NCBI GenBank assembly: GCA_023665275.1
Contig: JAMPEF010000012.1
Span: forward strand, 1 to 41,487
Direction: 5' to 3'
DNA from: Alistipes senegalensis
GTDB taxonomy: Bacteria > Bacillota > Clostridia > Oscillospirales > Ruminococcaceae
Length of the DNA stretch: 41,487 bases
Both the position numbers and the translations under genes were made by a program. Of this stretch, positions 31,551 to 39,870 are shown one piece after another. How positions within the stretch are numbered: the first letter of the stretch is position 1; each line of letters opens with the position of its first letter. The notes under the pieces were generated by a model, which searched no databases, was not told the DNA's origin, and saw only the letters and a list, made by a program, of their open reading frames with translations.

Positions 31551-33011
31551 TTACGGACTTATATAATCAAGAGGGTTGATGTCTGTGCTGTCGGCACGTA
31601 GTTCAAAGTGAAGGTGCGGACCTGTTGACCAGCCTGTAGAACCAACTGCACCTATTTTCTGTCTCTGCTGGACGTAATCGCCCACTGAAACAGTGACATA
31701 TGCCATATGTGCATATATAGTTGAATATGTGCCGTCATGGGAGATGATGACATAATTTCCGAAATCACCACCACAACCACAACTGCCCTCTTCTTTGCCG
31801 TAATTGTGTTCACAGGAGTTATTTACAGATATTACTATACCATCACGGACTGCACAGACGTCAGCGCCGTTGATATCGGCGTTGCCTATGTCAATACCTC
31901 TGTGCTGTAAGCCTTCACGTTCACCGTAATAGCTTGTGATATAGTAGTAATCAGGTACAGGCCATATATACGGCTGACTTTCAGGGGGCGGAATAACAGG
32001 CTGAACGGATTCCGTCTGTGGTACTTGTTGTTCAAGCCACTGCTGATAAAGTCTTTCCTGTTCCTGTTGTTTCCGACGTTCTTCTTCTTCCAGTTCAAGC
32101 CGTTTCTGCTCTTCATGCTGTTGCCTGATTAGTTCTTCCTGTTTCCGTCTGAGTTCTTCCTCCTGTTTCCGTCGCTGTTGTTCTTCGTAAATTCTCTGTG
32201 CCTCCTCAGCTTTCCGGCGGATTTCCTCTTGAATTTCCTGCTCCTGCCTGTCGAAGTCAGCCCGAAGCATTTCGGCGTCCTGTTTGGAGTTCTGAATTTT
32301 ATTCTGCTGTGCGTTTATCTGTTCAACGATAGCTTGTGACTGTGCCACTTTATCGTTAAGCGATTGTATTTCAGCAGTTTTTTCAGTTTTTTTCTGTTCC
32401 TGTTCGGAAAGTTTCACTTCAAGACTGTTTTTTTCGGTTTCGAGGTCTTTTCTGTCCTTTTCGAGACTATTTATATCGCCGAGAATTTCATTTATAAGTT
32501 GTTCGTCATATTCCGCCATGTTGTTGACGACTTTTACACGGGTCATCATGTCATAGAAACTTGACGAACCCAGCAGCACAGAAATCATGCTGTCATTGTT
32601 GCCGGATATATACATGGCACAGAGACGTTTTTTGAAAAGTTCAATACTTTCTTCAATTTCCTTTTGTCTTTCTGATATGCTGTAATCAAGAAATTCTATA
32701 TTGTCGTTAGCTTTTTGTATGTCGGAATTTAATTTTTCCAGTTCCTGATTAAGAAGAGTTATATTTTCCTGAATCAGTGAAATCTGTTCAGATAAAGTCT
32801 GCTGGAAAGCCTGTTCATCGGACATATTTTCACCCAGTTCAGAAATCTGTTTTTCAAATTCAGCTATTTTTTCTTCATTTGCTTTTCTTTCCGCCTGAAT
32901 TTCCGGAATAGTCTTAGCAGATTTTTCCTGTGACGAAAAATTAACTACAGTTCCGGCAGAGACAGCCGAACATATAATAAAAGTAAAGATTTTTGCTAAT
33001 ATTTTTTTCAT
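31551..33011 (-). CDS. secreted M23 peptidoglycan hydrolase (PcsB/CwlO-like)
   Basis: A 486-aa paralogue of the downstream hydrolase. Signal peptide (KKILAKIFTFIICSAVSAG), two long coiled-coil blocks with the same LFKKRLCAMYISGNND hinge, a Gln/Glu/Arg-rich coil, a short Pro-rich linker, then M23 with HRGID, HAHM-type strand and HLHFEL. The same Cys/His loop is present (SCEHNYGKEEGSCGCGG). ATG 33011 after AAAGGAAAGG is preferred over ATG 33032, which abuts the ftsX stop. Being directly after ftsX, it is the likely PcsB counterpart: FtsEX ATP hydrolysis releases the hydrolase during septal splitting. Confidence 0.93.
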   Translation of the reverse strand: MKKILAKIFTFIICSAVSAGTVVNFSSQEKSAKTIPEIQAERKANEEKIAEFEKQISELGENMSDEQAFQQTLSEQISLIQENITLLNQELEKLNSDIQKANDNIEFLDYSISERQKEIEESIELFKKRLCAMYISGNNDSMISVLLGSSSFYDMMTRVKVVNNMAEYDEQLINEILGDINSLEKDRKDLETEKNSLEVKLSEQEQKKTEKTAEIQSLNDKVAQSQAIVEQINAQQNKIQNSKQDAEMLRADFDRQEQEIQEEIRRKAEEAQRIYEEQQRRKQEEELRRKQEELIRQQHEEQKRLELEEEERRKQQEQERLYQQWLEQQVPQTESVQPVIPPPESQPYIWPVPDYYYITSYYGEREGLQHRGIDIGNADINGADVCAVRDGIVISVNNSCEHNYGKEEGSCGCGGDFGNYVIISHDGTYSTIYAHMAYVTVSVGDYVQQRQKIGAVGSTGWSTGPHLHFELRADSTDINPLDYISP

Positions 33012-33032
33012 GCTGTCTGCCTTTCCTTTCAT

Positions 33033-33941
33033 TCAGACGTCAAGATGCTTTTGAGTACTGATAACACTTCCTATAGCGCCCATAAATGCGCCGGTCAGTA
33101 AATAGCATATAAGTACAGATACTCTTATATGTGAGAACGGAATTATATTTCCTATGTTAAATGCGCTCATAAGAGCGGGCTGTGAAGTAAGTACATTGTA
33201 CACAGAACGGTATATAGCCCATGTTATGAAAAATGCACCAGTGCCGGAAAAGAATCCCGTAACCATACCTTCAACAAAGAACGGCATACGGATAAATATA
33301 TCAGTTGCACCGACATATTTCATAATCTGTATTTCTTCACGACGTGCGTAAACACTTGCTTTTGTGGTATTTGAAATCATAATCATTGATACCACGGCAA
33401 GCGCAATGATTACCGCACCGGCTATAAGGGTTGCCATTTTTCTTAATTCTATAAGAAATTCAGTAACCTGTGTTGAGGAATCGACTTCCTGAATATCGGG
33501 TATCATTGATATAGCCGTTGTAGTATCTTCAATAAGTGAAGTATCTTTCAGTGTAACGCTGAAACCGTCCGGCATGAAGTCGTATCCATCAATATAGTTG
33601 AAAATTGCACGTCCACGGCTGTCAATTCTGTTCTGCATACGTTCAAGAGCCTGTTGTTTTGAGATGTACTCAATATGATTGACATTGTCAAGGTTTGTGA
33701 GTTCATTTTCAATTTCCGCAACTCTTACATCTGATGTGCCTATATTCAGATATACAGCTATTTCATTTTGTTCGCTGAGACCGGTTATCATTGAATTGAT
33801 ATTTATATAGAATAATCCGGCGACACCGACAAGCAGAAGTGATATTAAAAGCACACAGAAAGTTGCAAAAGCCATCATTTTATTTTTCCAGATATTTTCA
33901 ACGCCTTGGTCGGCAAGATATTTAAAACCACTTAATTTCAT
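33033..33941 (-). CDS. ftsX: cell division protein FtsX
   Basis: A 302-aa permease-like subunit of the FtsEX complex. Four membrane helices: one near residue 22-45 (AFATFCVLLISLLLVGVAGL), a large extracytoplasmic loop (about 50-165) that binds PcsB-type hydrolases, then three C-terminal helices around IAGAVIIALAVVSMIMISNT, GFFSGTGAFFITWAIY and LICYLLTGAFMGAIGS. The cytoplasmic ARREEIQIMKYVGATD segment is the ABC-coupling motif. It overlaps ftsE by 4 nt (ATGA). Confidence 0.96.
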   Translation of the reverse strand: MKLSGFKYLADQGVENIWKNKMMAFATFCVLLISLLLVGVAGLFYININSMITGLSEQNEIAVYLNIGTSDVRVAEIENELTNLDNVNHIEYISKQQALERMQNRIDSRGRAIFNYIDGYDFMPDGFSVTLKDTSLIEDTTTAISMIPDIQEVDSSTQVTEFLIELRKMATLIAGAVIIALAVVSMIMISNTTKASVYARREEIQIMKYVGATDIFIRMPFFVEGMVTGFFSGTGAFFITWAIYRSVYNVLTSQPALMSAFNIGNIIPFSHIRVSVLICYLLTGAFMGAIGSVISTQKHLDV

Positions 33942-35041
33942 TCTGTACCCCCTTGTGACTGTTCCATGATAGCCGCTATTATCTGGTCAGCGTCGGAATT
34001 TTCAGCAGAATCATCACCGGTGGTATTTTCCAGTGAGGCTATAAGCTCATCAATGGAGCCGTCGGCACTTTCCGATGTTTCAGCGGTATTTTGTTCAGGA
34101 ACTTTATTTATAATAATTTCCTCCTGTAAAGTAGTTTGCGGAGACTGTAATACTGCTACTTCTTCAACAGGAACGGGAGCAGGGGCAGCCAGTGGTGACG
34201 GTTCTTCCGGCGGATTTTCAGTAATTTCTTCCAGTTCGTCATTATCGCTGAAATCAATATCAGGAAATTCAGATTCTCCAAGAAGTTCTTCAGCGTTTGT
34301 GCCGTCATCTTCCGTGAAACTGTCAGGCACGGGGAGTATAGCCGGTTCAAAGTCTGTGAGGTCATCGGACGTTCCGGCTACAATTTCGTCAAATACAATC
34401 TGACCGTCCGTGATGTTTATGATACGTCCGCCGAAATGCCTTACAAGGTCATGCTCGTGAGTAACCATAAGAATAGTAGTTCCCTGGTCGTTGATGCCTT
34501 TCAGCAATTCGACTATTTCGTATGAAAGTTCAGGGTCAATGTTTCCGGTTGGTTCGTCGGCGATTATAAGCTGTGGGTCATTGACAAGCGCACGGGCAAT
34601 AGCCACACGTTGCATTTCACCGCCGGAAAGTTCATCAGGATATGAATTTACTTTTTCCTGTAATCCGACAAGCCCGATAACATACGGAACACGTTTTCTT
34701 ATAAATTTTACCGGAGCGTCGATAACACGGAGAACAAAGGCTATATTTTCATATACTGTCATTGAGGGTATAAGCCGGAAGTCCTGAAAGACAAAACCGA
34801 GTGTTCGCCGGAACTCCGGAATTTTCTTTTTTCTGAGACTGCCAAGGTCATAGCCGTTTACGGTTACAGAACCACTTGTGGCGTCAATTTCCTTGAGGAG
34901 CAGTTTAATCATGGTACTTTTTCCCGCACCTGACGAACCTACAACAAATGCAAAGTCGCCGTCATTTATTTTGAGACTGACATTGTTTAAAGCGTCGACA
35001 CCGCTTGAATAAGTTACAGATACGTTTTTAAGTTCTACCAA
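33938..35041 (-). CDS. ftsE: cell division ATP-binding protein FtsE with long acidic C-terminal tail
   Basis: The ATPase of FtsEX. Walker A GSSGAGKST, signature LSGGEMQRVAIARAL, Walker B LIIADEPTGNID and the H-loop VTHEHDL lie in the first 215 residues. The usual protein is about 230 aa; this one is 367 aa. The extra 145 residues are acidic, Pro- and Ser-rich and probably disordered, ending in two short helix-like segments (SIDELIASLEN, ADQIIAAIMEQ). The start is TTG 35041 behind AGGTAGGTG. It follows the PucR/CdaR-type regulator by 31 nt and overlaps ftsX. Confidence 0.95.
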   Translation of the reverse strand: MVELKNVSVTYSSGVDALNNVSLKINDGDFAFVVGSSGAGKSTMIKLLLKEIDATSGSVTVNGYDLGSLRKKKIPEFRRTLGFVFQDFRLIPSMTVYENIAFVLRVIDAPVKFIRKRVPYVIGLVGLQEKVNSYPDELSGGEMQRVAIARALVNDPQLIIADEPTGNIDPELSYEIVELLKGINDQGTTILMVTHEHDLVRHFGGRIINITDGQIVFDEIVAGTSDDLTDFEPAILPVPDSFTEDDGTNAEELLGESEFPDIDFSDNDELEEITENPPEEPSPLAAPAPVPVEEVAVLQSPQTTLQEEIIINKVPEQNTAETSESADGSIDELIASLENTTGDDSAENSDADQIIAAIMEQSQGGTE

Positions 35042-35072
35042 ATATTTACACCTACCTTAATAATATGGCTGG

Positions 35073-36158
35073 TCAGAATTTAACGGGGTTAGCGGAAAGA
35101 TATTTCTTTACCATAAGAGCGATTTTAAATATAATAGCGTGGTCAAACTCCCTGAGGTCAAGACCGGTGAGTTTCTTTATTTTTTCGAGCCTGTAAACGA
35201 GAGTATTTCTGTGTACAAATAATTTTCTTGATGTTTCAGAAACATTCAGATTATTTTCAAAGAATTTCTGTATGGTGAATAATGTTTCATGGTCAAGAGA
35301 TTCAATGCTACCTACCTTGAAAACTTCATGTAGGAAAGTTTCACAAAGTACAGTGGGGAGGTGATAGATAAGCCTTGCAATGCCGAGATTATCATAACTT
35401 ACAATGACTTTATCAGTATCAAAAACCTTGCCGACTTCAAGAGCCATCTGAGCCTCTTTAAATGAACGGGCAAGCTCCTTTACGCCTACAACTGCCGTAC
35501 CGATACCAACATTGACTCTTGTATAAAATTCACTGCTGAGTGTATCAGCAATTGAACGGGCAAGCTTTTCAAGGTCTTTTGAATCAACTGTACTTTTGAG
35601 TTCCTTTACAAGAACTATATCACTTTCTGTTATATTGAATACAAAATCTTTGTTTTTGTCAGGGAAGAGATTTTGTATAACATCATATGCGGAAATATCA
35701 TTGGCTGAAATTATTCTTATAAGGAATACTGCACGGCTGATTTCTGCATTGAAATGCAGTTCACGAGCCTTTATGACAATATCACCAGGGAGAACGTTAT
35801 CAAGGATTACGTTTTTGATAAAATTGTTTCTGTCGTATTTTTCGTCATAGTACTGCTTGATATTGGAAAGAGTTATGGACAGAATACTTGCATATTTAGC
35901 GGCGGCATCGTCCACACCCTCAACGAAAACGGCATAATCGGGCTTTACTCTTGAACCGAATGGCTTATATGTAAAACCGTCTCTTATAAAAATATCATGT
36001 GAATCGCTGAGGTCAAGCGAAACAAATTCATTTGTAGTACCTACACGGGTAAGGTCACTGCATGCGATAATTGTTGCTGTTTCATCAACAACACCTATTG
36101 TAGCGTCTATAGTATCACGCATCTGATGCACTAAACCCTGAAATAATCTGTTTGACAT
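35073..36158 (-). CDS. PucR/CdaR-type transcriptional regulator
   Basis: A 361-aa protein with the C-terminal PucR helix-turn-helix (NLNVSETSRKLFVHRNTLVY, then RLEKIKKLTGLDLREF). A GGDEF-like or CdaR central region precedes it (VGIGTAVVGVKELARSFKEA), and a sensory N-terminal part (TIDATIGVVDETATIIACSD). CdaR-type activators usually respond to sugar acids; here the gene leads the ftsE-ftsX-M23-M23 operon, so a role in envelope gene control is plausible but inferred. SD AGAAAGGAT. The long AT-rich region upstream contains GTTAAC-type motifs. Confidence 0.87.
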   Translation of the reverse strand: MSNRLFQGLVHQMRDTIDATIGVVDETATIIACSDLTRVGTTNEFVSLDLSDSHDIFIRDGFTYKPFGSRVKPDYAVFVEGVDDAAAKYASILSITLSNIKQYYDEKYDRNNFIKNVILDNVLPGDIVIKARELHFNAEISRAVFLIRIISANDISAYDVIQNLFPDKNKDFVFNITESDIVLVKELKSTVDSKDLEKLARSIADTLSSEFYTRVNVGIGTAVVGVKELARSFKEAQMALEVGKVFDTDKVIVSYDNLGIARLIYHLPTVLCETFLHEVFKVGSIESLDHETLFTIQKFFENNLNVSETSRKLFVHRNTLVYRLEKIKKLTGLDLREFDHAIIFKIALMVKKYLSANPVKF

Positions 36159-36262
36159 AGAATTTAAATCCTTTCTGTTAGTTATAATAGATATGTTTTT
36201 TTAAAGGACTTGTTAATAGTTTCCTTATATATTACAGATTGTAACATATTTTAAGAAGCTAT

Positions 36263-36328
36263 TTGTTAACAAAGTGTTAATTTTTTTGCTTTTCATGTAC
36301 GTAATTGACAAATTAAAGTGTTAACTTT
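36263..36328. promoter_or_regulatory. GTTAAC palindromes upstream of the regulator
   Basis: TTTGTTAACAAA (36263-36274) is a perfect 12-bp palindrome; AAAGTGTTAACTTT (36315-36328) is an inverted repeat of AAAGT/ACTTT. AAAGTGTTAA occurs twice, 44 bp apart (36271 and 36315). They lie in the 250-bp gap 36159-36408, which has no gene. They may be operator sites for the PucR/CdaR-type regulator; no clear -35/-10 pair was seen. Confidence 0.4.
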
Positions 36329-36387
36329 GTGATAAAAATTACAAAATCTGTCTTTTTTTGTAACCGGAATGTAATTTAATATGATAC

Positions 36388-36417
36388 AAAATGTAATTTT
36401 TTCTAGAATCACATTTT
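36388..36417 (-). terminator. weak terminator at the end of argS
   Basis: On the minus strand AAAATGTGATT pairs with AATTACATTTT (one G-U), with an 8-nt loop. It is AT-rich, overlaps the argS stop and has only a short T-stretch. Confidence 0.35.
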
Positions 36418-38175
36418 TTCCGGACTTTCAATATTGAGAATTGAAAGAACGTTCCGGAGAACCTGCCTTACAGCAACACAGAGTAAAATTCTTGCGTTCA
36501 TAAGTTCGGAAGTTTCAGCGTTCTTTACACTGCAAGCGTCATAGAACCTATGGAAAAGCGTTGCAAGGTCAATGGCATATTTGGTGATTTTTGAGGGGTC
36601 ATAAGTTTTTGCGGAAAGATTTATTTCTTTCGGGAGTGATGCAAGATGTCTGATAAGTTCGATTTCACGGGGATTTTCAAGAATATCAAGATTTGCACTT
36701 TCAGGAATTTCAATTCCTTCTGATTTGAGATTTGCAATAAGACTGCATATTCTTGCGTGTGCGTATTGGACATAGTAAACAGGATTCTGTGAAGATTTTT
36801 CAACAGCAAGGTCTAAATCAAATTCAAACTGTGAATTAGCCTCACGGAGATTGAAATAAAATCTTGCTGCATCAATCGGGATTTCGTCAAGGAGCGTAAC
36901 AAGAGTTATAGCTTTACCACTTCTCTTGGAAATTTTCACGACTTCACCGTTACGCACAAGTCTTACCATCTGCATAAGAACCACATCAAGTTTATCAGCG
37001 TCAACGCCAAGTGCGGTAAGTGCGGCTTTAAGACGTGGTACATAGCCGTGATGGTCTGCACCGAGAATATTTACAGCCTTGTCAAAATTTCTTGTCACGA
37101 GTTTGTCGTAATGATATGCAATATCCGGAACAACATAAGTTGGTATGCCGTTAGCACGTACAAGTACAAAATCCTTGTCAACGCCGAAGTCTGTAGCCTT
37201 GAACCACGTTGCGCCGTCCTGTTCATAAGTATGACCAGTTTCACGGAGTTTATCCACAATTTTCATAGTTTCGCCGGATTCATGTAGTTTACTTTCCCTG
37301 AACCACGTATCATAGACAATACGATATTTTTTCAAGTCACGTTCCAGCCCCTCAATGTTCAGCGGGAGGGCATAGCCGACAAGAGCTTTGCGCCGTTCCT
37401 CTTCGGTAACGTTTTCCAGTTCAAAGAGGTGCTGTTTATAGTAGTTTGCGGCGTGTGCGATAATATCCCTGCCTAAATATACATCTTCCGGCATTTCAAA
37501 GTCCATACCTTTTTCACTTCTGTCATAGATGTCATTGCAGAGTTTTTCCGTATCGCTGTGGCAGTCATAAATAGCCTGCTGTCCTTTTTCGGAACACAAT
37601 TGCATATATCTGAGTGAAAGCGATTTACCGAATTTTTCAATCTGATTTCCGGCGTCGTTGACGTAAAATTCACGTTCAGCGTGATAACCTGCCCATTGCA
37701 GAACGCTTACGAGACAGTCACCGATAGCACCACCACGAGCATTTCCTATATGCATAGGACCTGTGGGATTTGCGGAGACAAATTCAACAAGAATTTTCTT
37801 TCCGTTTCCGTGACCGGTTTTTCCGTAACTGTCGTTTTCGTCAATGACATTTTTCACGACATCTGAAAACCATTTCCGTGAGAGGAAAAAATTCATGAAG
37901 CCTGCTCCTGCCACTTCGCACCTTTCAAAAAGGGAATCGGCAAGGTCAATGTTTTCACAGAGAGTTTCTGCTATCTTACGGGGTGCAGTCCTGAAAGCCT
38001 TAGCGCATACCATAGCGGCATTAGAGGCAAAATCTCCGTGGGACTTGTCCGCCGGTATTTCTATATTGAAGTCCGGCACAGGTACAGCCGGAAAAGTTCC
38101 GTCTGCTATAGTTTTTCCGAGAGCCTCAGTTATAAGCTGTCGGAGCTGTAGAGAAGCTTTATTGATGTAATCCAT
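36409..38175 (-). CDS. argS: arginyl-tRNA synthetase
   Basis: A 588-aa class Ia synthetase. N-terminal Add-1 domain, HIGH-type motif (HIGNARGGAIGD, residues about 142-153), KMSKS-type motif (KISKRSGKAI), and a C-terminal DALR anticodon-binding region (LFHRFYDACSV). SD AAAGGA precedes ATG 38175. It follows the DUF1934 gene by 5 nt, forming a ddl-like/DUF1934/argS operon. Confidence 0.97.
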   Translation of the reverse strand: MDYINKASLQLRQLITEALGKTIADGTFPAVPVPDFNIEIPADKSHGDFASNAAMVCAKAFRTAPRKIAETLCENIDLADSLFERCEVAGAGFMNFFLSRKWFSDVVKNVIDENDSYGKTGHGNGKKILVEFVSANPTGPMHIGNARGGAIGDCLVSVLQWAGYHAEREFYVNDAGNQIEKFGKSLSLRYMQLCSEKGQQAIYDCHSDTEKLCNDIYDRSEKGMDFEMPEDVYLGRDIIAHAANYYKQHLFELENVTEEERRKALVGYALPLNIEGLERDLKKYRIVYDTWFRESKLHESGETMKIVDKLRETGHTYEQDGATWFKATDFGVDKDFVLVRANGIPTYVVPDIAYHYDKLVTRNFDKAVNILGADHHGYVPRLKAALTALGVDADKLDVVLMQMVRLVRNGEVVKISKRSGKAITLVTLLDEIPIDAARFYFNLREANSQFEFDLDLAVEKSSQNPVYYVQYAHARICSLIANLKSEGIEIPESANLDILENPREIELIRHLASLPKEINLSAKTYDPSKITKYAIDLATLFHRFYDACSVKNAETSELMNARILLCVAVRQVLRNVLSILNIESPEKM

Positions 38176-38180
38176 AATTA

Positions 38181-38609
38181 TTATCCTTTCTTTAAATTCT
38201 GAATTGTTATAGTTATTTCATTGTCTGAAAGTTTTGAAGCGTTGAGGTCAAGAGTATATTTCATATAAAGTCTGCCGTTTTCCGTCAGGGTATCTTCAAT
38301 GGCGTGTGTGTATATTCCCATCTGGAACATTCCGAAAGGTGTTCCATACTGACAGTAATGCTTTTTTCCTGTTTCAAACGTAAGGAAAGAATTTGAAGAG
38401 CCTGTCCGCATAATGGACGCTTCACGACCGTTTATAATTTTTATCGTCGTTACAGACCCTTCAAAACCTGTTGCTTCGGTGTCTTCATATGATATAGTAG
38501 TGTTGTTTTTGGTGCAGTTTATAACCGCATTTGTAAAGAGTTCCGATTCTGTACGCTCGCCGTCCTCTACCTGAACACTTAATAAAGAAATAATCTGATT
38601 TTTTTTCAA
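38181..38609 (-). CDS. DUF1934 protein
   Basis: A 142-aa cytosolic beta-barrel protein of the DUF1934 (YwiB-like) family; function unknown, often next to argS. Typical segments: SLLSVQVEDGERTESELFT, GFEGSVTTIKI, SFLTFETGKKHYCQYGTPFG and the C-terminal MKYTLDLNASKL. The frame is open to 38702, but that extension would be a second reading of ddl sequence. TTG 38609, 7 nt after AAGGAG, gives the normal family length. Confidence 0.9.
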   Translation of the reverse strand: MKKNQIISLLSVQVEDGERTESELFTNAVINCTKNNTTISYEDTEATGFEGSVTTIKIINGREASIMRTGSSNSFLTFETGKKHYCQYGTPFGMFQMGIYTHAIEDTLTENGRLYMKYTLDLNASKLSDNEITITIQNLKKG

Positions 38610-38628
38610 AATAAAACTCCTTATATAA

Positions 38629-39702
38629 TTAGTAACTGCGTTCAGCATTTTCAATAGCGCTGTCAAGCAGATTATGCATAAGAGCAGGATAAGACATGCC
38701 AAGAGTTCCCATAAGTTTAGGGAACACGCTGTTTATCCGGAGCCCAGGTGCGACACCGATTTTATTTAACAGAAGTTTTCCGTCATCGGTAAGAAAGAGG
38801 TCAACTCTTGCAAATCCTTTGCAGTTGAGAGCCTTGAAAGCATTAACAGCGGTATCACGGACTTCACGGCGGATTTTATCCGGTAAGTCGGCGGGTATAG
38901 TCAGTTCATCGCCGGAAACCGCATTGAAATTGCTTGGGTTATAAGTATGTGAAGTATCTGTTATTTCCCCGACTTCCGAAGCTATCGGCGAATCATAGCC
39001 GAAAACAGCAACTTCAAGTTTTCTGCCCTTTATGAATTTTTCAACAACAACCTTGTTATCGTTTGAAAAAGCGACTTTTACAGCAGATACAAGTGATTCA
39101 TAGTCATCAGCGAAACCAGTTCCGGCATCACTTCCGCTGTTTGCGGGTTTGACGATAAGAGGAAAACCAAGTTCAGCGGAGATTTTTTCACAACGTTCAT
39201 CAATGTCGCTTAGTTCACGCTGGGTAATCAGACGCCACGGAGCAGTTTTTATATTGAAGTCGTCCATTACCATATGTGTATGTGACTTGTCCATACATGA
39301 TGCCGCAGCAAGAAGACCGCTTCCGACGTATGCAATGCCGGAGAGGTCAAGCAGACCCTGAATAGTACCATCAGCGCCAGACTTGCCATGAAGTACCGGA
39401 AAGATTACGTCTATTTTCCGGATGGAGACTTCACCGTTTTCAAGGATTATAATTCCACGGTGGAGAGGGTCAGGAGAGAGGACAGCAGAAGTGCAGTCGG
39501 GATTATATTCCCATGTTCCCGACGCTATGTCTTCAACGTCACCTGGATAGTAAAGCCAGCGACCTTTACGGGTTATGCCTATACAGATAACTTCATATTT
39601 ATCTTTCGGGATATTAGCTATAACATCGGCGGCAGACGAAAGTGAAAGGGCATACTCACGGGATATACCGCCAAAAATAACAGCAGCTTTTATTTTTGCC
39701 AT
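38629..39702 (-). CDS. D-alanine-D-alanine ligase-like ATP-grasp protein with altered active site
   Basis: A 357-aa protein of the Ddl/VanG branch: FGGISREYALSLSSAADV, IGITRKGRWLYY, VLHGKSGADGTIQGLL, YVGSGLLAAASCMDK. ATG 39702 follows AAAGGAG. Against E. coli DdlB, Glu15, Lys97, Lys144, Arg255, Asp257 and Ser281 equivalents are kept. The NExNT metal-binding motif is NKIGV here (Lys314 and Gly316 where Mg-ligating Glu270 and Asn272 should be), and the omega-loop EAKY is replaced (YNPSNF, 254-259). The alignment was by eye. Either a pseudo-ligase with a binding or regulatory role, or an enzyme with altered chemistry. The housekeeping ddl must then lie elsewhere. Confidence 0.85.
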   Translation of the reverse strand: MAKIKAAVIFGGISREYALSLSSAADVIANIPKDKYEVICIGITRKGRWLYYPGDVEDIASGTWEYNPDCTSAVLSPDPLHRGIIILENGEVSIRKIDVIFPVLHGKSGADGTIQGLLDLSGIAYVGSGLLAAASCMDKSHTHMVMDDFNIKTAPWRLITQRELSDIDERCEKISAELGFPLIVKPANSGSDAGTGFADDYESLVSAVKVAFSNDNKVVVEKFIKGRKLEVAVFGYDSPIASEVGEITDTSHTYNPSNFNAVSGDELTIPADLPDKIRREVRDTAVNAFKALNCKGFARVDLFLTDDGKLLLNKIGVAPGLRINSVFPKLMGTLGMSYPALMHNLLDSAIENAERSY

Positions 39703-39736
39703 AAAATTCTCCTTTATAAATATTGTATAATATATT

Positions 39737-39765
39737 ATTTTATCACATTTCACAGAAAACTGCAA
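39737..39765 (-). promoter_or_regulatory. sigma-A promoter for the ddl-like operon
   Basis: Minus-strand TTGCAG (39765-39760) and TAAAAT (39742-39737), spacer 17 bp. Confidence 0.68.
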
Positions 39766-39806
39766 GTCTTTTTATGATAATAAAATAATTATTTTGCATA
39801 TTGCTA

Positions 39807-39835
39807 TTGACATGATGTAAAAACTATGGTAAAAT
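39807..39835 (+). promoter_or_regulatory. sigma-A promoter for the LRR gene
   Basis: TTGACA at 39807-39812 and TAAAAT at 39830-39835, spacer 17 bp. The SD TGGAG (about 39857-39861) lies 9 nt before ATG 39871. Confidence 0.8.
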
Positions 39836-39870
39836 TATATAAAATATGTTGTTAAATGGAGTATATAATT

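Noticed and set aside
33966..34403. A Ser-rich 145-codon ORF antisense to the FtsE tail.
   Set aside because: Antisense of a low-complexity acidic coding region; no initiation signal.
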